A program made the translations under genes and the position numbers. Positions 53,315 to 62,572 of a DNA stretch of 64,000 nucleotides are shown one piece after another; position 1 is the stretch's first letter; each line of letters starts with the position of its first letter. The notes beneath the pieces are model-generated. The model made no database searches, was not told the DNA's origin, and saw only the letters and a program-made list of their open reading frames with translations. The DNA comes from Antarctobacter aquimaris (GTDB taxonomy: Bacteria; Pseudomonadota; Alphaproteobacteria; Rhodobacterales; Rhodobacteraceae): positions 281,019-345,018 of the forward strand of contig NZ_FXYF01000005.1 in NCBI RefSeq assembly GCF_900184945.1, given 5' to 3'.

Positions 53315-54130
53315 TCAGGCCTTCAGCTTGTCCGCCGGTGCGGGGGCCTGGCCGTCATAGCCGCCCCAGACCGACTGGTCGAAGTGGATCACCGCGCCGG
53401 TCATCATCCCGCTGTCGTCCGAGGCCATCCAGAGCACCGCCTTGGCGACCTCGTCGGGTTCCAGCAGGCGGCCAAAGGGCAACGTCGCGGCCTGCTTGTC
53501 GATGAAGTCCGGATCGCCGGATTCCTCGGCCTGCAACCGGCGCTCGTGGTCGGAGTTCATCCAGCCGATGTCCAGCTGGTTGACCCGGATGCGGTTGCGC
53601 ATCAGTGCATAGCCGGAGTTCCGCGTCAACGTCGCCAGCGCGGCCTTCGAGGCGCAGTAGGGCGCGATAAATGGCTGGCCCGCGCGTTCGGAGGCCGAGC
53701 CGATGTTGACGATGGTGCCCTGGATGCCCTCGCGCTCCATCAGCTTGACCGCGTCCTGCATCAGGAAGAAGGGCGCGCGCGTGTTCACCGCGAACATGCG
53801 GTCGAACAGCTCGGGCGTGGTGTTCAGCAGGTTGCCCCGGTCGGTCAGGCCGGCGGCGTTCACCAGGATGTCGACCCGGCCAAAGGCCTTGTCGACATCC
53901 GCCATGATGCGGCGCACGTCGTCGATGTCGCCCAGGTCGGCCGCAACCATGCGTACCTCGGTGCCATGCTCGGCGGTGATCGCCTCGGCGACCTTTTGAC
54001 CCTTTGCCTGCCCCCGGCCCACGATGACGATCCCGGCCGCCCCTGCCTGGGCAAAGAGCCGTGCGATGGCCGCACCCAGGCCCTGCGTCCCCCCCGTGAT
54101 GACTGCGATCTTTCCGTCGATGCGGTTCAT
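53315..54130 (-). CDS. Short-chain dehydrogenase/reductase
   Basis: A 271-aa classical SDR. The NAD(P) motif TGGTQGLG is at 12-19, NAAG at 91-94, catalytic Ser near S145 and YCASK at 158-162. It probably oxidises a polyol or keto-sugar, given the adjacent inositol genes. It lies 105 bp after iolD in the same direction, so is likely co-transcribed. Confidence 0.87.
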   Translation of the reverse strand: MNRIDGKIAVITGGTQGLGAAIARLFAQAGAAGIVIVGRGQAKGQKVAEAITAEHGTEVRMVAADLGDIDDVRRIMADVDKAFGRVDILVNAAGLTDRGNLLNTTPELFDRMFAVNTRAPFFLMQDAVKLMEREGIQGTIVNIGSASERAGQPFIAPYCASKAALATLTRNSGYALMRNRIRVNQLDIGWMNSDHERRLQAEESGDPDFIDKQAATLPFGRLLEPDEVAKAVLWMASDDSGMMTGAVIHFDQSVWGGYDGQAPAPADKLKA

Positions 54131-54235
54131 GTGTCCCTCCGTTGTCCTGTCGTGATCCCGACGCCGGTCACGTCGCTTCTGTCCTGTTCGGCCCCTGCGG
54201 GTCCGCCCGCGTAGGTGCCTTTGCCGGACGGGCCG

Positions 54236-56110
54236 TCATACCCCTCGGCGCTGCCGGGCGCGCAGGGCTTCCTGGCGCGCACGGGCGTCGCGGATGCTCT
54301 CGCGCTCGTTGATCTCGGGGACGCCGACGTACCAGTCGGCACCGCCGTCGGTCCATGTGAAGGCGTCGGAGTTGATTACCAGCACGGTGGTGCGGTCGGT
54401 GGTCTGCGCCCAGTCCATTGCGGTGTCGAGGTCCGCGAGGCTCTCGCAGAAACGCGCCTCGGCGCCCATCGCGCGGGCATGGGCCACGAAATCGACGTGC
54501 AGCGGGCTGGACTTGTTCTGGATGCGCGCGTCCTTGAGCAGGTTGTTGAAGCCGGGCACACCCATGCCGGTCTGAAGCCGGTTGATGACGCCGAATCCGC
54601 CGTTGTCGCAGACCACGACGATCATCTTGTGCCCCGTCAGCACGGTCGAATAGATGTCCGAGTTCATCATCATGTAGGACCCGTCGCCGACCAGAACGAT
54701 GGGCACGCCCTTTTGCGTGCCATCCGGTTGCACCTTGGCCATGGCATGGCCCCAGCCGCCGGCGATCTCGTAGCCCATGCAGGAAAAGCCGAACTCCAGG
54801 TCATAGGTGTTGGGTGCCTTGACGCGCCAGTTCTTGGCCGTCTCGCCGGGCAGGCCGCCGGCGGCCGTCACCATGGTGTCGTGAATCGTGGCCTTGGCGT
54901 TCACCACGGCGATCACCTGCGCGTAGGAGGGCACGGCGGCGTTGGTCGGCGCCTGGCCTGCGTCGAGCACCCTGTTCCAGTCGGCATAGAGCTGTTGTGC
55001 GCGGGCCATCTGCGCCGGGTCGCAGGCCCAGTCGCCCAGCGCGGCGTCGATGTCGGTGATGCACTCCAGCGCGTCACCCACCACGGGCAGCGCGAAATGC
55101 TTGGACGCGTCAAAGCGCGCGGCGTTGATGTTGAGAAACTTCGTGTCGGGCGCGAATGTCGTCCAGGACCCGGTGGTGAAATCCTGCATCCGCGTGCCCA
55201 CCGCGATGACCACATCGGCGGTTTCGGCCAACACCTTCGACGCATCGGTGCCCTCGATCCCCATCGCGCCGGTGTAGGCGGGGTGGTCATGCACCACGGC
55301 GCCCTTGCCGGCGATCGTCTCGGTCATCGGGATGCCGCGGCGGACGGCGAAATCGGCCAGTGCCTCGCCGGCGCCGGAATACCGCACGCCACCGCCCGAG
55401 ATGATCAGCGGGCGCTTGGCGGTCTTGAGCAATTCCACCGCCGCGGCGACCTCGGAGCGCGCGGGGCGCGGCCGGGGAATGACCCAGGTCTTTTCGGCAA
55501 AGAAGCTTTCCGGGTAGTCGTAGGCGATCTCCTGGATGTCCTGCGGCAGGCCGATGAAGGCCGGGCCGCAATCGGCCGGGTCCAGCATGGTGCGGATCGC
55601 GTTCGGCAGCGACGACAGGATCTGCGCCGGGTGCACGATGCGGTCCCAGTAGCGCGACACCGCGCGAAAGCCGTCGTTCACCGTGGTCGACGGCACGCCG
55701 AAGTGTTCGACCTGCTGCAACACCGGGTCGGGCAGACGGTTGACGAAGGTATCGCCCGCCAGCAGCAGCAGCGGCAGGCGGTTGGCATGGGCGGTGCCGG
55801 CGGCGGTGATCATGTTGGTGGCCCCGGGCCCGACCGATGAGGTGGCGATCATCACCTGGCGGCGCAGCCTGGCCTTGGCAAAGCCGACGGCGGCCAGCGC
55901 CATCGACTGTTCGTTCTGGCCGCGCCAGGTGGGCAGGCGGTCCTGCACCTGTTCCAGCGCTTCGGACAGGCAGGTGACGTTGCCGTGGCCGAAGATGCCG
56001 AAGACGCCGGCGAACAGCGGCACGCGCGCGCCGTCGATCTCGGTGTACTGGTTGCACAGGTAGCGCACCAGCGCCTGTGCCATGGTCAGACGAACCGTTG
56101 CCAAGGTCAT
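54236..56110 (-). CDS. iolD: 3D-trihydroxycyclohexane-1,2-dione acylhydrolase (IolD)
   Basis: A 624-aa thiamine-diphosphate enzyme that opens the ring of the dehydrated inositol product. The N-terminal Pyr domain has FAGVFGIFGHGNV and the TPP-activating Glu in RGQNEQSMALAAVGFAKA. The C-terminal PP domain has the GDGSYMMMNSD motif. Length and blocks match IolD over acetolactate synthase. A ribosome site AGGAGG precedes the ATG at 56110. It is divergent from iolG, with a GCAA-N6-TTGC palindrome between them. Confidence 0.88.
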   Translation of the reverse strand: MTLATVRLTMAQALVRYLCNQYTEIDGARVPLFAGVFGIFGHGNVTCLSEALEQVQDRLPTWRGQNEQSMALAAVGFAKARLRRQVMIATSSVGPGATNMITAAGTAHANRLPLLLLAGDTFVNRLPDPVLQQVEHFGVPSTTVNDGFRAVSRYWDRIVHPAQILSSLPNAIRTMLDPADCGPAFIGLPQDIQEIAYDYPESFFAEKTWVIPRPRPARSEVAAAVELLKTAKRPLIISGGGVRYSGAGEALADFAVRRGIPMTETIAGKGAVVHDHPAYTGAMGIEGTDASKVLAETADVVIAVGTRMQDFTTGSWTTFAPDTKFLNINAARFDASKHFALPVVGDALECITDIDAALGDWACDPAQMARAQQLYADWNRVLDAGQAPTNAAVPSYAQVIAVVNAKATIHDTMVTAAGGLPGETAKNWRVKAPNTYDLEFGFSCMGYEIAGGWGHAMAKVQPDGTQKGVPIVLVGDGSYMMMNSDIYSTVLTGHKMIVVVCDNGGFGVINRLQTGMGVPGFNNLLKDARIQNKSSPLHVDFVAHARAMGAEARFCESLADLDTAMDWAQTTDRTTVLVINSDAFTWTDGGADWYVGVPEINERESIRDARARQEALRARQRRGV

Positions 56111-56174
56111 CTCGCCTCCTCCCGCAGATGGATTCTCGTCGCTGGGAAATGTATATTGACATAACTGATTGCTT

Positions 56175-56188
56175 GCAACAATCATTGC
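56175..56188. promoter_or_regulatory. RpiR-type operator candidate between iolD and iolG
   Basis: An inverted repeat GCAA-N6-TTGC in the 103-bp gap between divergent iolD and iolG. The same pattern occurs upstream of the RpiR regulator gene (61609-61624). Spacing resembles the GGAA-N6-TTCC site reported for rhizobial IolR. Confidence 0.6.
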
Positions 56189-56213
56189 TCAACTTTGCAT
56201 TCGGGAGGGACTC

Positions 56214-57221
56214 ATGCTCAGGATCGCAGTGCTCGGCTGCGGCCGGATCGGTCGCATGCACGCGGAAAACATCCACGCACACCCGCGCGCCGCGCTGGCC
56301 GGCGTGTTCGATGTGGTCGAAGGGGCGTCGCGCGAAATCGCCGAAAAACTGGGCGTGACGGCCTTTGCCTCGGCCGATGCGGTCTTTGCCTCGGATCAGG
56401 TCGACGCGGTTCTGATCGCCACCTCGACACCGACCCACGCGGATTTCATCGAACAGGCGGTCGCCGCCGGCAAACCCGTCCTGTGCGAAAAGCCGATCGA
56501 CCTGTCGCTGGACCGGGTCAAGGCCTGCGCCGCGCGCATCGCCGGGACCGACGTGCCGATCATGCTCGGCTTTGTCCGCCGCTTCGACAAGGGGCATGCG
56601 GCGGTGCGCCGGGCCATCGAGGCCGGCCGCATCGGCGCGGTGCACCAGGTCACCATCACCTCGCGCGATCCCGACATCGCGCCGGATGCCTACATCGAGG
56701 TGTCGGGCGGCATTTTCCGCGACATGACCATCCATGACTTCGACATGGCCCGCTTCATCATGGGCGAAGAGTTCAAAACCGTCACCGCCGTGGGGGCGCG
56801 CCTGGTGTCGCCCGCGCTGATGGACCGCTGCGATGATCACGACACCGTCACCGTCACGATGACCACCGCGCGCGGCCAGCAGTGCGTGATCTCCAATTCG
56901 CGCCGCGCTGTCTACGGCTACGACCAGCGGATCGAAGCCTTTGGCAGCGGCGGAATGGCGATCTCGGAGAACCACGCCGAGACCAACATGCGGCTTTACG
57001 GGGCCAGTGGCACCGACCAGGCGCCGCCGCTGCTCAACTTCTTCATCGAACGCTATGCGCAAGCCTTTGCCAGCGAGATCGACGCCTTCGTCGACGCGGT
57101 GGAGACCGGGACCGCACCGGCGGTCGGCTACGAGGACGGGCACAAGGCGCTGGTGCTGGCCGAGGCGGCGATCCTGTCGGTCCGCGAGGGCCGCACCGTT
57201 CACGTCAAGGAACTGGACTGA
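56214..57221 (+). CDS. iolG: Inositol 2-dehydrogenase (IolG)
   Basis: A 335-aa Gfo/Idh/MocA oxidoreductase. The Rossmann motif GCGRIG is at 8-13 and the catalytic lysine is in CEKPID. IolG-specific blocks are GGIFRDMTIHDFDMARFIMG and YGYDQRIEAFGSGG. It oxidises myo-inositol (or an isomer) to the 2-keto form with NAD. GGGAGGGA precedes the ATG at 56214. Confidence 0.9.
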   Translation: MLRIAVLGCGRIGRMHAENIHAHPRAALAGVFDVVEGASREIAEKLGVTAFASADAVFASDQVDAVLIATSTPTHADFIEQAVAAGKPVLCEKPIDLSLDRVKACAARIAGTDVPIMLGFVRRFDKGHAAVRRAIEAGRIGAVHQVTITSRDPDIAPDAYIEVSGGIFRDMTIHDFDMARFIMGEEFKTVTAVGARLVSPALMDRCDDHDTVTVTMTTARGQQCVISNSRRAVYGYDQRIEAFGSGGMAISENHAETNMRLYGASGTDQAPPLLNFFIERYAQAFASEIDAFVDAVETGTAPAVGYEDGHKALVLAEAAILSVREGRTVHVKELD

Positions 57222-57223
57222 TC

Positions 57224-58654
57224 ATGTACGAGGGATTTGGAAATTTCATCGCCGGTGCCTGGGTCGCCGGGGCGGCCACGCTCGAGGTGTGCTCGCCGGG
57301 GACGGGTAAGGTGCTGGGCACGATCCCCGCCGCCTCGTCGGCCGATACCGCACGCGCGCTGGACGCGGCGGCGGCTGCCCTGCCGCTGTTGCGCGGAATG
57401 GGCGGTTTTGGCCGTGCCGAGGCGCTGCACCGGATCGCCCACGCGATGATAGCCCGCGCCGACGCCGCGCAGCGCATGATCAGCCTGGAGACCGGCAAGC
57501 CGCTGGCGCAGTCGGGCCGCGAATGGGGGCTGGCCTGCGACCAGTTCCGCTGGTTCGCCGAGGAAGCCCGACGCATCTACGGCCGCGTGGTCGACAGCCG
57601 CGTGCCGGGCGGCCGGTTCGAGATCACGCATGAGCCGGTCGGCGTGGTCGGCGCCTTCACCGCGTGGAACTTTCCCGCCGCCCTGCCGGCGCGCAAGCTG
57701 GCCCCGGCGCTGGCCGCCGGGTGTCCGGTGATGCTGCGGCCTTCGTCGCAGACGCCCGGCGTGGCGATGATTCTGGTCGACTGCCTCCGCGCGGGCGGCC
57801 TGCCCGATGGCGCGGTCAGCCTGGTTGTCGGCGCGACCGCCGACACCTATGCGCCGATCATGGCGGACAAGCGGGTGCGCAAGGTCTCGCTCACCGGGTC
57901 GACGCGCATCGGCCAGCAGATGATCCGGGACGCCGCCGACACGGTCAAGAAGGTGTCGATGGAGCTGGGCGGCAACGCGCCCTGCATCCTGTACGACGAC
58001 GCCGACCTGAAGGCCGCGCTGGACGTCACCGTGCCGACCAAGTTCGCCAACTGCGGGCAGGTCTGCGTGACGCCGGACCGTTTCTTCATCCACGAATCCC
58101 TGCACGATGCCTTTGTCGAGGGCTTCGTGGAGCGCGCCGCCGCGATCAGGCTGGGCGACGGCATGGACCCGGCCACAGCCATGGGTCCGCTGATCAACGC
58201 GCGACGCCTCGAAGAGGTCGACGCCGTGGTGCAGGACGCGGTGCAGGCCGGGGCAACGCTGAGGCACGGTGGCCGGCGCGCTGCTGCCTTCAACGAAGGC
58301 CATTTCTACGAACCCACCGTGCTGACCGGCGTCCGCGACGACATGACGGTCTTTGCCAAGGAGAACTTTGGCCCGGTCGCCGCGATTACCACCTTCCGCG
58401 ACGAGGACGAGGTGCTGGCCCGCGCCAATGCCTGCGACATGGGGCTGGCGGCCTATGCCTTCACCCGGTCGCCCGACCGGGCCCGCCGCACCGTCGCCGC
58501 GCTGAAATCCGGCATGGTGGGGGTCAATTCCTTTGCGCTGGCCGCCGCCGAGGCGCCGTTCGGCGGCACCGGCTATTCCGGCATGGGCCGCGAAGGCGGG
58601 ATCGAGGGGATCGGGGATTACCTCGACACGAAACTGGCGCAGGTCGTCTGGTAA
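57224..58654 (+). CDS. Aldehyde dehydrogenase (NAD(P)-dependent)
   Basis: A 476-aa ALDH. Catalytic residues are visible: N149 in TAWNF, E247 in MELGG and C281 in CGQVCVTP. The length is normal. It is 2 bp after iolG. It is closer to the succinate-semialdehyde/glycolaldehyde-type ALDHs than to methylmalonate-semialdehyde dehydrogenase (IolA), so the aldehyde is probably a product of the downstream aldolase. Confidence 0.9.
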   Translation: MYEGFGNFIAGAWVAGAATLEVCSPGTGKVLGTIPAASSADTARALDAAAAALPLLRGMGGFGRAEALHRIAHAMIARADAAQRMISLETGKPLAQSGREWGLACDQFRWFAEEARRIYGRVVDSRVPGGRFEITHEPVGVVGAFTAWNFPAALPARKLAPALAAGCPVMLRPSSQTPGVAMILVDCLRAGGLPDGAVSLVVGATADTYAPIMADKRVRKVSLTGSTRIGQQMIRDAADTVKKVSMELGGNAPCILYDDADLKAALDVTVPTKFANCGQVCVTPDRFFIHESLHDAFVEGFVERAAAIRLGDGMDPATAMGPLINARRLEEVDAVVQDAVQAGATLRHGGRRAAAFNEGHFYEPTVLTGVRDDMTVFAKENFGPVAAITTFRDEDEVLARANACDMGLAAYAFTRSPDRARRTVAALKSGMVGVNSFALAAAEAPFGGTGYSGMGREGGIEGIGDYLDTKLAQVVW

Positions 58655-58686
58655 GGACGCCACCGGCCGAAGAAGGAGCGAAACAC

Positions 58687-59490
58687 ATGCACAACAGGCT
58701 CAAGGCGCTCTGGGCGGCGGGCAAACCGGCGATGAACGGCTGGTGCAGCATCGGCAATCCCTTCACTGCCGAGATCATGGCGGCGCAGGGCTACGACTCG
58801 CTGTCGGTCGACTGGCAGCACGGGGCGCTGGACTATTCCGACGTCCTGCCGATGCTCCAGGCGATGCGGGCTTCGGGGGTGACGCCGATGGTGCGGGTGC
58901 CCTGGCTGGACCCGGCCTCGGTGATGAAGGCGCTGGACGCCGGCGCCCTGGGGATCATCTGCCCGATGATCTCGACCGCCGCGCAGGCGGCCGAGTTCGT
59001 CAGCTACATGCGCTATCCGCCGCTGGGGCAGCGGTCGTTCGGACCCACCCGCGCGGGCTTTGCCATGCCGGGCTACGGCGTCGCGATGAACGCCGAGGTG
59101 CTGGCGCTGGCGATGATCGAAACGAAGGAGGGCGTGGAGAACCTCGAGGAGATCGCCGCGACGCCGGGGCTGGACGGCATCTATGTCGGTCCGGCCGATC
59201 TGACGCTGGGCACGCAGGACGGGCGGCTGCCACCCGGATTTGACCGCGAAGAGCCCGAGATGGTGGCGCTGATCCGGCGCATCGCCGAGGTCTGCAAGAC
59301 AAACGGCATCCGCGCCTGCCTGCATTGCGGCACGCCCGAGTACGCCGCCAAGGCGATAGGATGGGGCTACGACCTGACCACGGTGGGCGGCGACACGCGG
59401 CTGCTGGCGGCGGCGGCCAAGGCTTCGGTCGAGCGGTTCCGCCAGTTGACGGAGGGGCCGGCATCGGCCGGGACCGAGGGAGGCTATTGA
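58687..59490 (+). CDS. HpcH/HpaI-family class II aldolase
   Basis: A 267-aa metal-dependent aldolase that splits 2-keto-3-deoxy or 4-hydroxy-2-oxo acids to pyruvate and an aldehyde. The catalytic His is H45 in VDWQHGALDY. Metal ligands are Glu in MIETKEGVEN and Asp in GIYVGPADLTLG. GGAG precedes the ATG. The product aldehyde could feed the adjacent ALDH. It overlaps the next gene by one base. Confidence 0.88.
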   Translation: MHNRLKALWAAGKPAMNGWCSIGNPFTAEIMAAQGYDSLSVDWQHGALDYSDVLPMLQAMRASGVTPMVRVPWLDPASVMKALDAGALGIICPMISTAAQAAEFVSYMRYPPLGQRSFGPTRAGFAMPGYGVAMNAEVLALAMIETKEGVENLEEIAATPGLDGIYVGPADLTLGTQDGRLPPGFDREEPEMVALIRRIAEVCKTNGIRACLHCGTPEYAAKAIGWGYDLTTVGGDTRLLAAAAKASVERFRQLTEGPASAGTEGGY

Positions 59491-60464
59491 TGCCGCATGT
59501 CCTTGTCGCCGGCAGGCTGCACCCTTCGGGCCGGGCCCTGCTGGATGCAGCGCCGGACGTGACGGTGCGCTACATCGACGAGATCTCCGAAGCCAGCTAC
59601 GCGCCCCATCTGCATGAGGCCGACGCGCTGCTGATCCGCACCCAGCCGATGAGTGCGCCCACCGTGGCATTGGGCGACAAGCTGAAGATCGTGTCGCGCC
59701 ACGGCGTGGGCTACGATGCCGTCGACGTCAAGGCGCTGACCGCGCGCGGCATTGCGCTGGCGGTCTGCGGCGACGTCAACTCCTCCTCGGTGGCGGAACA
59801 CGCCTGCATGATGATCCTTGCCGCCGCCAAGCGCGCGTTGCGCGGCGATGCCTCGGTCCGCAGGGGCCCCTGGGGCTGGCGCAACAGCCTTGAAAGCCAG
59901 GACCTGCGCGGGCGCAGCCTGCTGATCCTGGGCTATGGCCGCATCGGGCGGCACACCGCGCAGATGATGGCCGGCTTTGGCATGACGATCCGCGCCTTTG
60001 ATCCCTACCTGCACGCCCAGGGCTGGCCCGAAGGCCCGGTCGCCCTCGCGACCGACCTGCACGCGGGGCTGGCCTGGGCCGATGTCATCTCGGTCTCCGC
60101 GCCCAAGGCTGACAAGCCCTTGATCGGCGCGGCCGAGTTCGCCGCGATGAAACACGGTGCAATCCTGGTCAACACCGCGCGCGGCGGCATCGTCGACGAG
60201 GCGGCGCTGATCGCTGCCATAGCCGCAGGCAAGGTGGGCGCCGCCGGGCTCGACGTGTTCGAGGACGAACCTCCCGCCCCGGACAATCCCCTGCTGGGGT
60301 TCGACCAGGTGATCCTCAGCCCGCACATCGCCGGCGTGACCGAAGGCGCGTCCGAACGCATGGCGATCGGTTCGGCGCAGAACATCCTTGATTTCTTTGC
60401 CGGCACCCTCGACCCGGCGCTGATCGTCAATCGCAAGGACATTGCAGATGCCATCAAAACCTGA
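59490..60464 (+). CDS. D-2-hydroxyacid dehydrogenase
   Basis: A 324-aa NAD-dependent dehydrogenase of the D-isomer family. The Rossmann motif GYGRIG is at 148-153. The catalytic triad is R231 (NTARGG), E260 (FEDEPP) and H279 (LSPHIAG). It starts at the TGATG junction with the aldolase gene after GGGAGG. It likely reduces or oxidises a 2-keto/2-hydroxy acid of the same pathway. Confidence 0.88.
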   Translation: MPHVLVAGRLHPSGRALLDAAPDVTVRYIDEISEASYAPHLHEADALLIRTQPMSAPTVALGDKLKIVSRHGVGYDAVDVKALTARGIALAVCGDVNSSSVAEHACMMILAAAKRALRGDASVRRGPWGWRNSLESQDLRGRSLLILGYGRIGRHTAQMMAGFGMTIRAFDPYLHAQGWPEGPVALATDLHAGLAWADVISVSAPKADKPLIGAAEFAAMKHGAILVNTARGGIVDEAALIAAIAAGKVGAAGLDVFEDEPPAPDNPLLGFDQVILSPHIAGVTEGASERMAIGSAQNILDFFAGTLDPALIVNRKDIADAIKT

Positions 60465-61569
60465 CCTGAAGGTCGGTCTCATCGGCTCGGGGTTCATGGG
60501 CAAGGCCCATGTCTTTGGCTACGCCACCGCGCAAAAGGTCTTTGACCTGCCGGTCTCGGTCACCCTGCACACGCTTGCCGACGTCTCGGATGAGGCCGCC
60601 ACGCGGGCCGCAGGCGCCTTCGGCTTTGCCCATGCCACCGCCGACTGGCGCGCCATGGTGGCCGACCCCGAGATCGACGTGATCAACATCACCGCGCCCA
60701 ATGCGCTGCACAAGGAAATGGCGCTGGCCGCCATCGCCGCCGGAAAACACGTCTATTGCGAAAAGCCGCTGGCCCCCACCGCCGCCGACGCGCTGGAGAT
60801 GACCGAGGCCGCCGAGGCCGCGGGCGTCCGGACGCAGGTCGGCTTCAACTACCTCTGCAACCCGATGCTGGCGCTGGCGCGCGAGATGATCGCGGCCGGG
60901 GAGCTGGGCGAGATCCGCGGCTATCGCGGGCTGCACGCCGAGGATTACATGGCCGACGCCGGCGCACCCTTTACCTTTCGCCACGATCCGGCGGGCGGCG
61001 GTGCACTGGCGGACCTGGGCAGCCACGTGCTGGCCAGCGCCGAATTCCTGCTGGGGCCGATCGCGCAGGTCATGGGCGACTGCGTGACCGTGATCGGCAC
61101 GCGCCCGGACGGCAAGGGCGGCACGCGCGAGGTCGAGACCGACGATATCGGCCGCGCGATGGTACGCTTTGCCAATGGCGCGACCGGCACGATCGAGGGC
61201 AACTGGGTCGCCATGGGGCGCAAGATGCAGCACGACTTCGAGGTCTACGGATCGAAGGGCGCGCTGTCCTTCAGCCAGGAACGCTTCAACGAGTTGCACT
61301 TCTATACCGCCGACGATCCCGAGGGCCGGCGCGGCTTTCGCCGCATCGAGGCGGCGCCCGCGCATCCACCCTACGGCGCCTTCTGCGTGGCGCCCGGCCA
61401 CCAGATCGGCTTCAACGATCTCAAGGCCATCGAAGTCGCCGGCTTCCTGCGCGCCATCGCGGGCGAGGGTCCGGAGCCGTTCTCCTTTGCCAAGGGCCTG
61501 CGCATCCAGCACCTCGTCGAAACCATCCAGGCCTCGTCGCGCGAGGGGCGCTGGCAACAGACCGGCTGA
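60448..61569 (+). CDS. Gfo/Idh/MocA-family dehydrogenase
   Basis: A 373-aa NAD(P)-dependent sugar or inositol dehydrogenase. The Rossmann motif GSGFMG is near residue 13 and the catalytic lysine is in YCEKPLAP. The later GGGALADLGSHVL is typical of the family. It overlaps the previous gene by 17 bp. It is only distantly like the iolG product, and may act on a different isomer (for example scyllo- or chiro-inositol). Confidence 0.87.
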   Translation: MPSKPDLKVGLIGSGFMGKAHVFGYATAQKVFDLPVSVTLHTLADVSDEAATRAAGAFGFAHATADWRAMVADPEIDVINITAPNALHKEMALAAIAAGKHVYCEKPLAPTAADALEMTEAAEAAGVRTQVGFNYLCNPMLALAREMIAAGELGEIRGYRGLHAEDYMADAGAPFTFRHDPAGGGALADLGSHVLASAEFLLGPIAQVMGDCVTVIGTRPDGKGGTREVETDDIGRAMVRFANGATGTIEGNWVAMGRKMQHDFEVYGSKGALSFSQERFNELHFYTADDPEGRRGFRRIEAAPAHPPYGAFCVAPGHQIGFNDLKAIEVAGFLRAIAGEGPEPFSFAKGLRIQHLVETIQASSREGRWQQTG

Positions 61570-61608
61570 CCGACCGGGGCGGCCCTGCGGCAACGGCAGA
61601 ACACCTCT

Positions 61609-61624
61609 CGCAATATTCGTTGCG
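61609..61624. promoter_or_regulatory. RpiR-type operator candidate upstream of the regulator gene
   Basis: A perfect inverted repeat CGCAA-N6-TTGCG, matching the GCAA-N6-TTGC repeat between iolD and iolG. It lies about 40-75 bp upstream of the regulator start, suggesting autoregulation. Confidence 0.6.
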
Positions 61625-61699
61625 AGCGCGCCGGTCTTCTGCGATTGTGCGGGACACCCTGCCATGGTTGCCAACCGTTCCGCCGCCGAGGACCCCGAC

Positions 61700-62572
61700 A
61701 TGGCCGACCTTCTGCCGCCAAAGGACTACGAGGACCTCATCCGCGTGATCCACGCGCGTCACGACCAGATGAGCAAGACCTACCAGCGCATCGCCGAGTA
61801 CCTGACCCAGAACCCCAACGATGTTGCCGTCCAGTCGGTCAATGCCATCGGCAGCCATTGCGGCATCCACGCCTCCAGCTTTGTCCGTTTTGCGCAGTCG
61901 CTGGGCTACAGGGGCTTCAAGGACCTTCAGCAGCTGTTCCAGCGCCGCCTGTCGACCGCCGCGCCCGGGTTCGAGGCGCGCAAGAAGGCTCTGGAGGTCG
62001 AATTGCAGCTGCGCGAGGACCGGTCCGAACTGGGCTTTCTGCGCGACCTTGTGGTGCGCGACATCGCCTCGTTGCAGGATCTCGTCGAGACGACCAGCGC
62101 CGAGGACCTGGCCCGCGCCGCCGAATTGATCGACACGGCGGACACCGTCTACCTGCTGGGCCAGTTGCGGTCGGAACCGGTGGTCAACCTGCTGCGCTAC
62201 ATCCTGACCATGCTGGGCAAGCGCTGCGTGCTGCTGGATGCCTCGGGCGGGCTGGCCACGCACATGGCGCGCACGATGGCGGCAACGGACGTGCTGATCG
62301 CCGTGTCGTTCCGGTTCTACGCCAACGAGGTGGTCACCGTGGCCGAGGAAGCGGCCGGCGCGGGCGTGCCGATCGTCGCCATCTCGGACAGCACGCTGTC
62401 CCCGCTGGCGAAATCCGCGACGATCCTGTTTGCCGTGCCGGAACACGACTACACCTTCTCGCGCTCGCTGGCCGCGCCGATGTGCCTTGCACAGGCGCTC
62501 ATGGTCTCCGTCGCCGCGCGCATCCAGGACGACACCAGCACACCCAGGATCCCGACCGTCACCAGCAGGTGA
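61700..62572 (+). CDS. MurR/RpiR-family regulator of the iol cluster
   Basis: A 290-aa regulator. The N-terminal helix-turn-helix (YQRIAEYLTQNPNDVAVQSV, then HASSFVRFAQSLGYRGFKDL) is followed by a SIS sugar-phosphate-binding domain (VYLLGQLRSEPVVNLLRYIL and ISDSTLSPLAKSA). RpiR-type IolR repressors control inositol genes in other alphaproteobacteria. ATG 61700 (after GAGG) is preferred; an in-frame ATG at 61664 is possible. The last ~14 residues (DDTSTPRIPTVTSR) overlap decayed minus-strand DNA and may be non-native. Confidence 0.85.
   Translation: MADLLPPKDYEDLIRVIHARHDQMSKTYQRIAEYLTQNPNDVAVQSVNAIGSHCGIHASSFVRFAQSLGYRGFKDLQQLFQRRLSTAAPGFEARKKALEVELQLREDRSELGFLRDLVVRDIASLQDLVETTSAEDLARAAELIDTADTVYLLGQLRSEPVVNLLRYILTMLGKRCVLLDASGGLATHMARTMAATDVLIAVSFRFYANEVVTVAEEAAGAGVPIVAISDSTLSPLAKSATILFAVPEHDYTFSRSLAAPMCLAQALMVSVAARIQDDTSTPRIPTVTSR

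Noticed and set aside
60442..60447. TTG start for the Gfo/Idh gene two codons upstream
   Set aside because: ATG 60448 is better placed relative to the GGA ribosome site.
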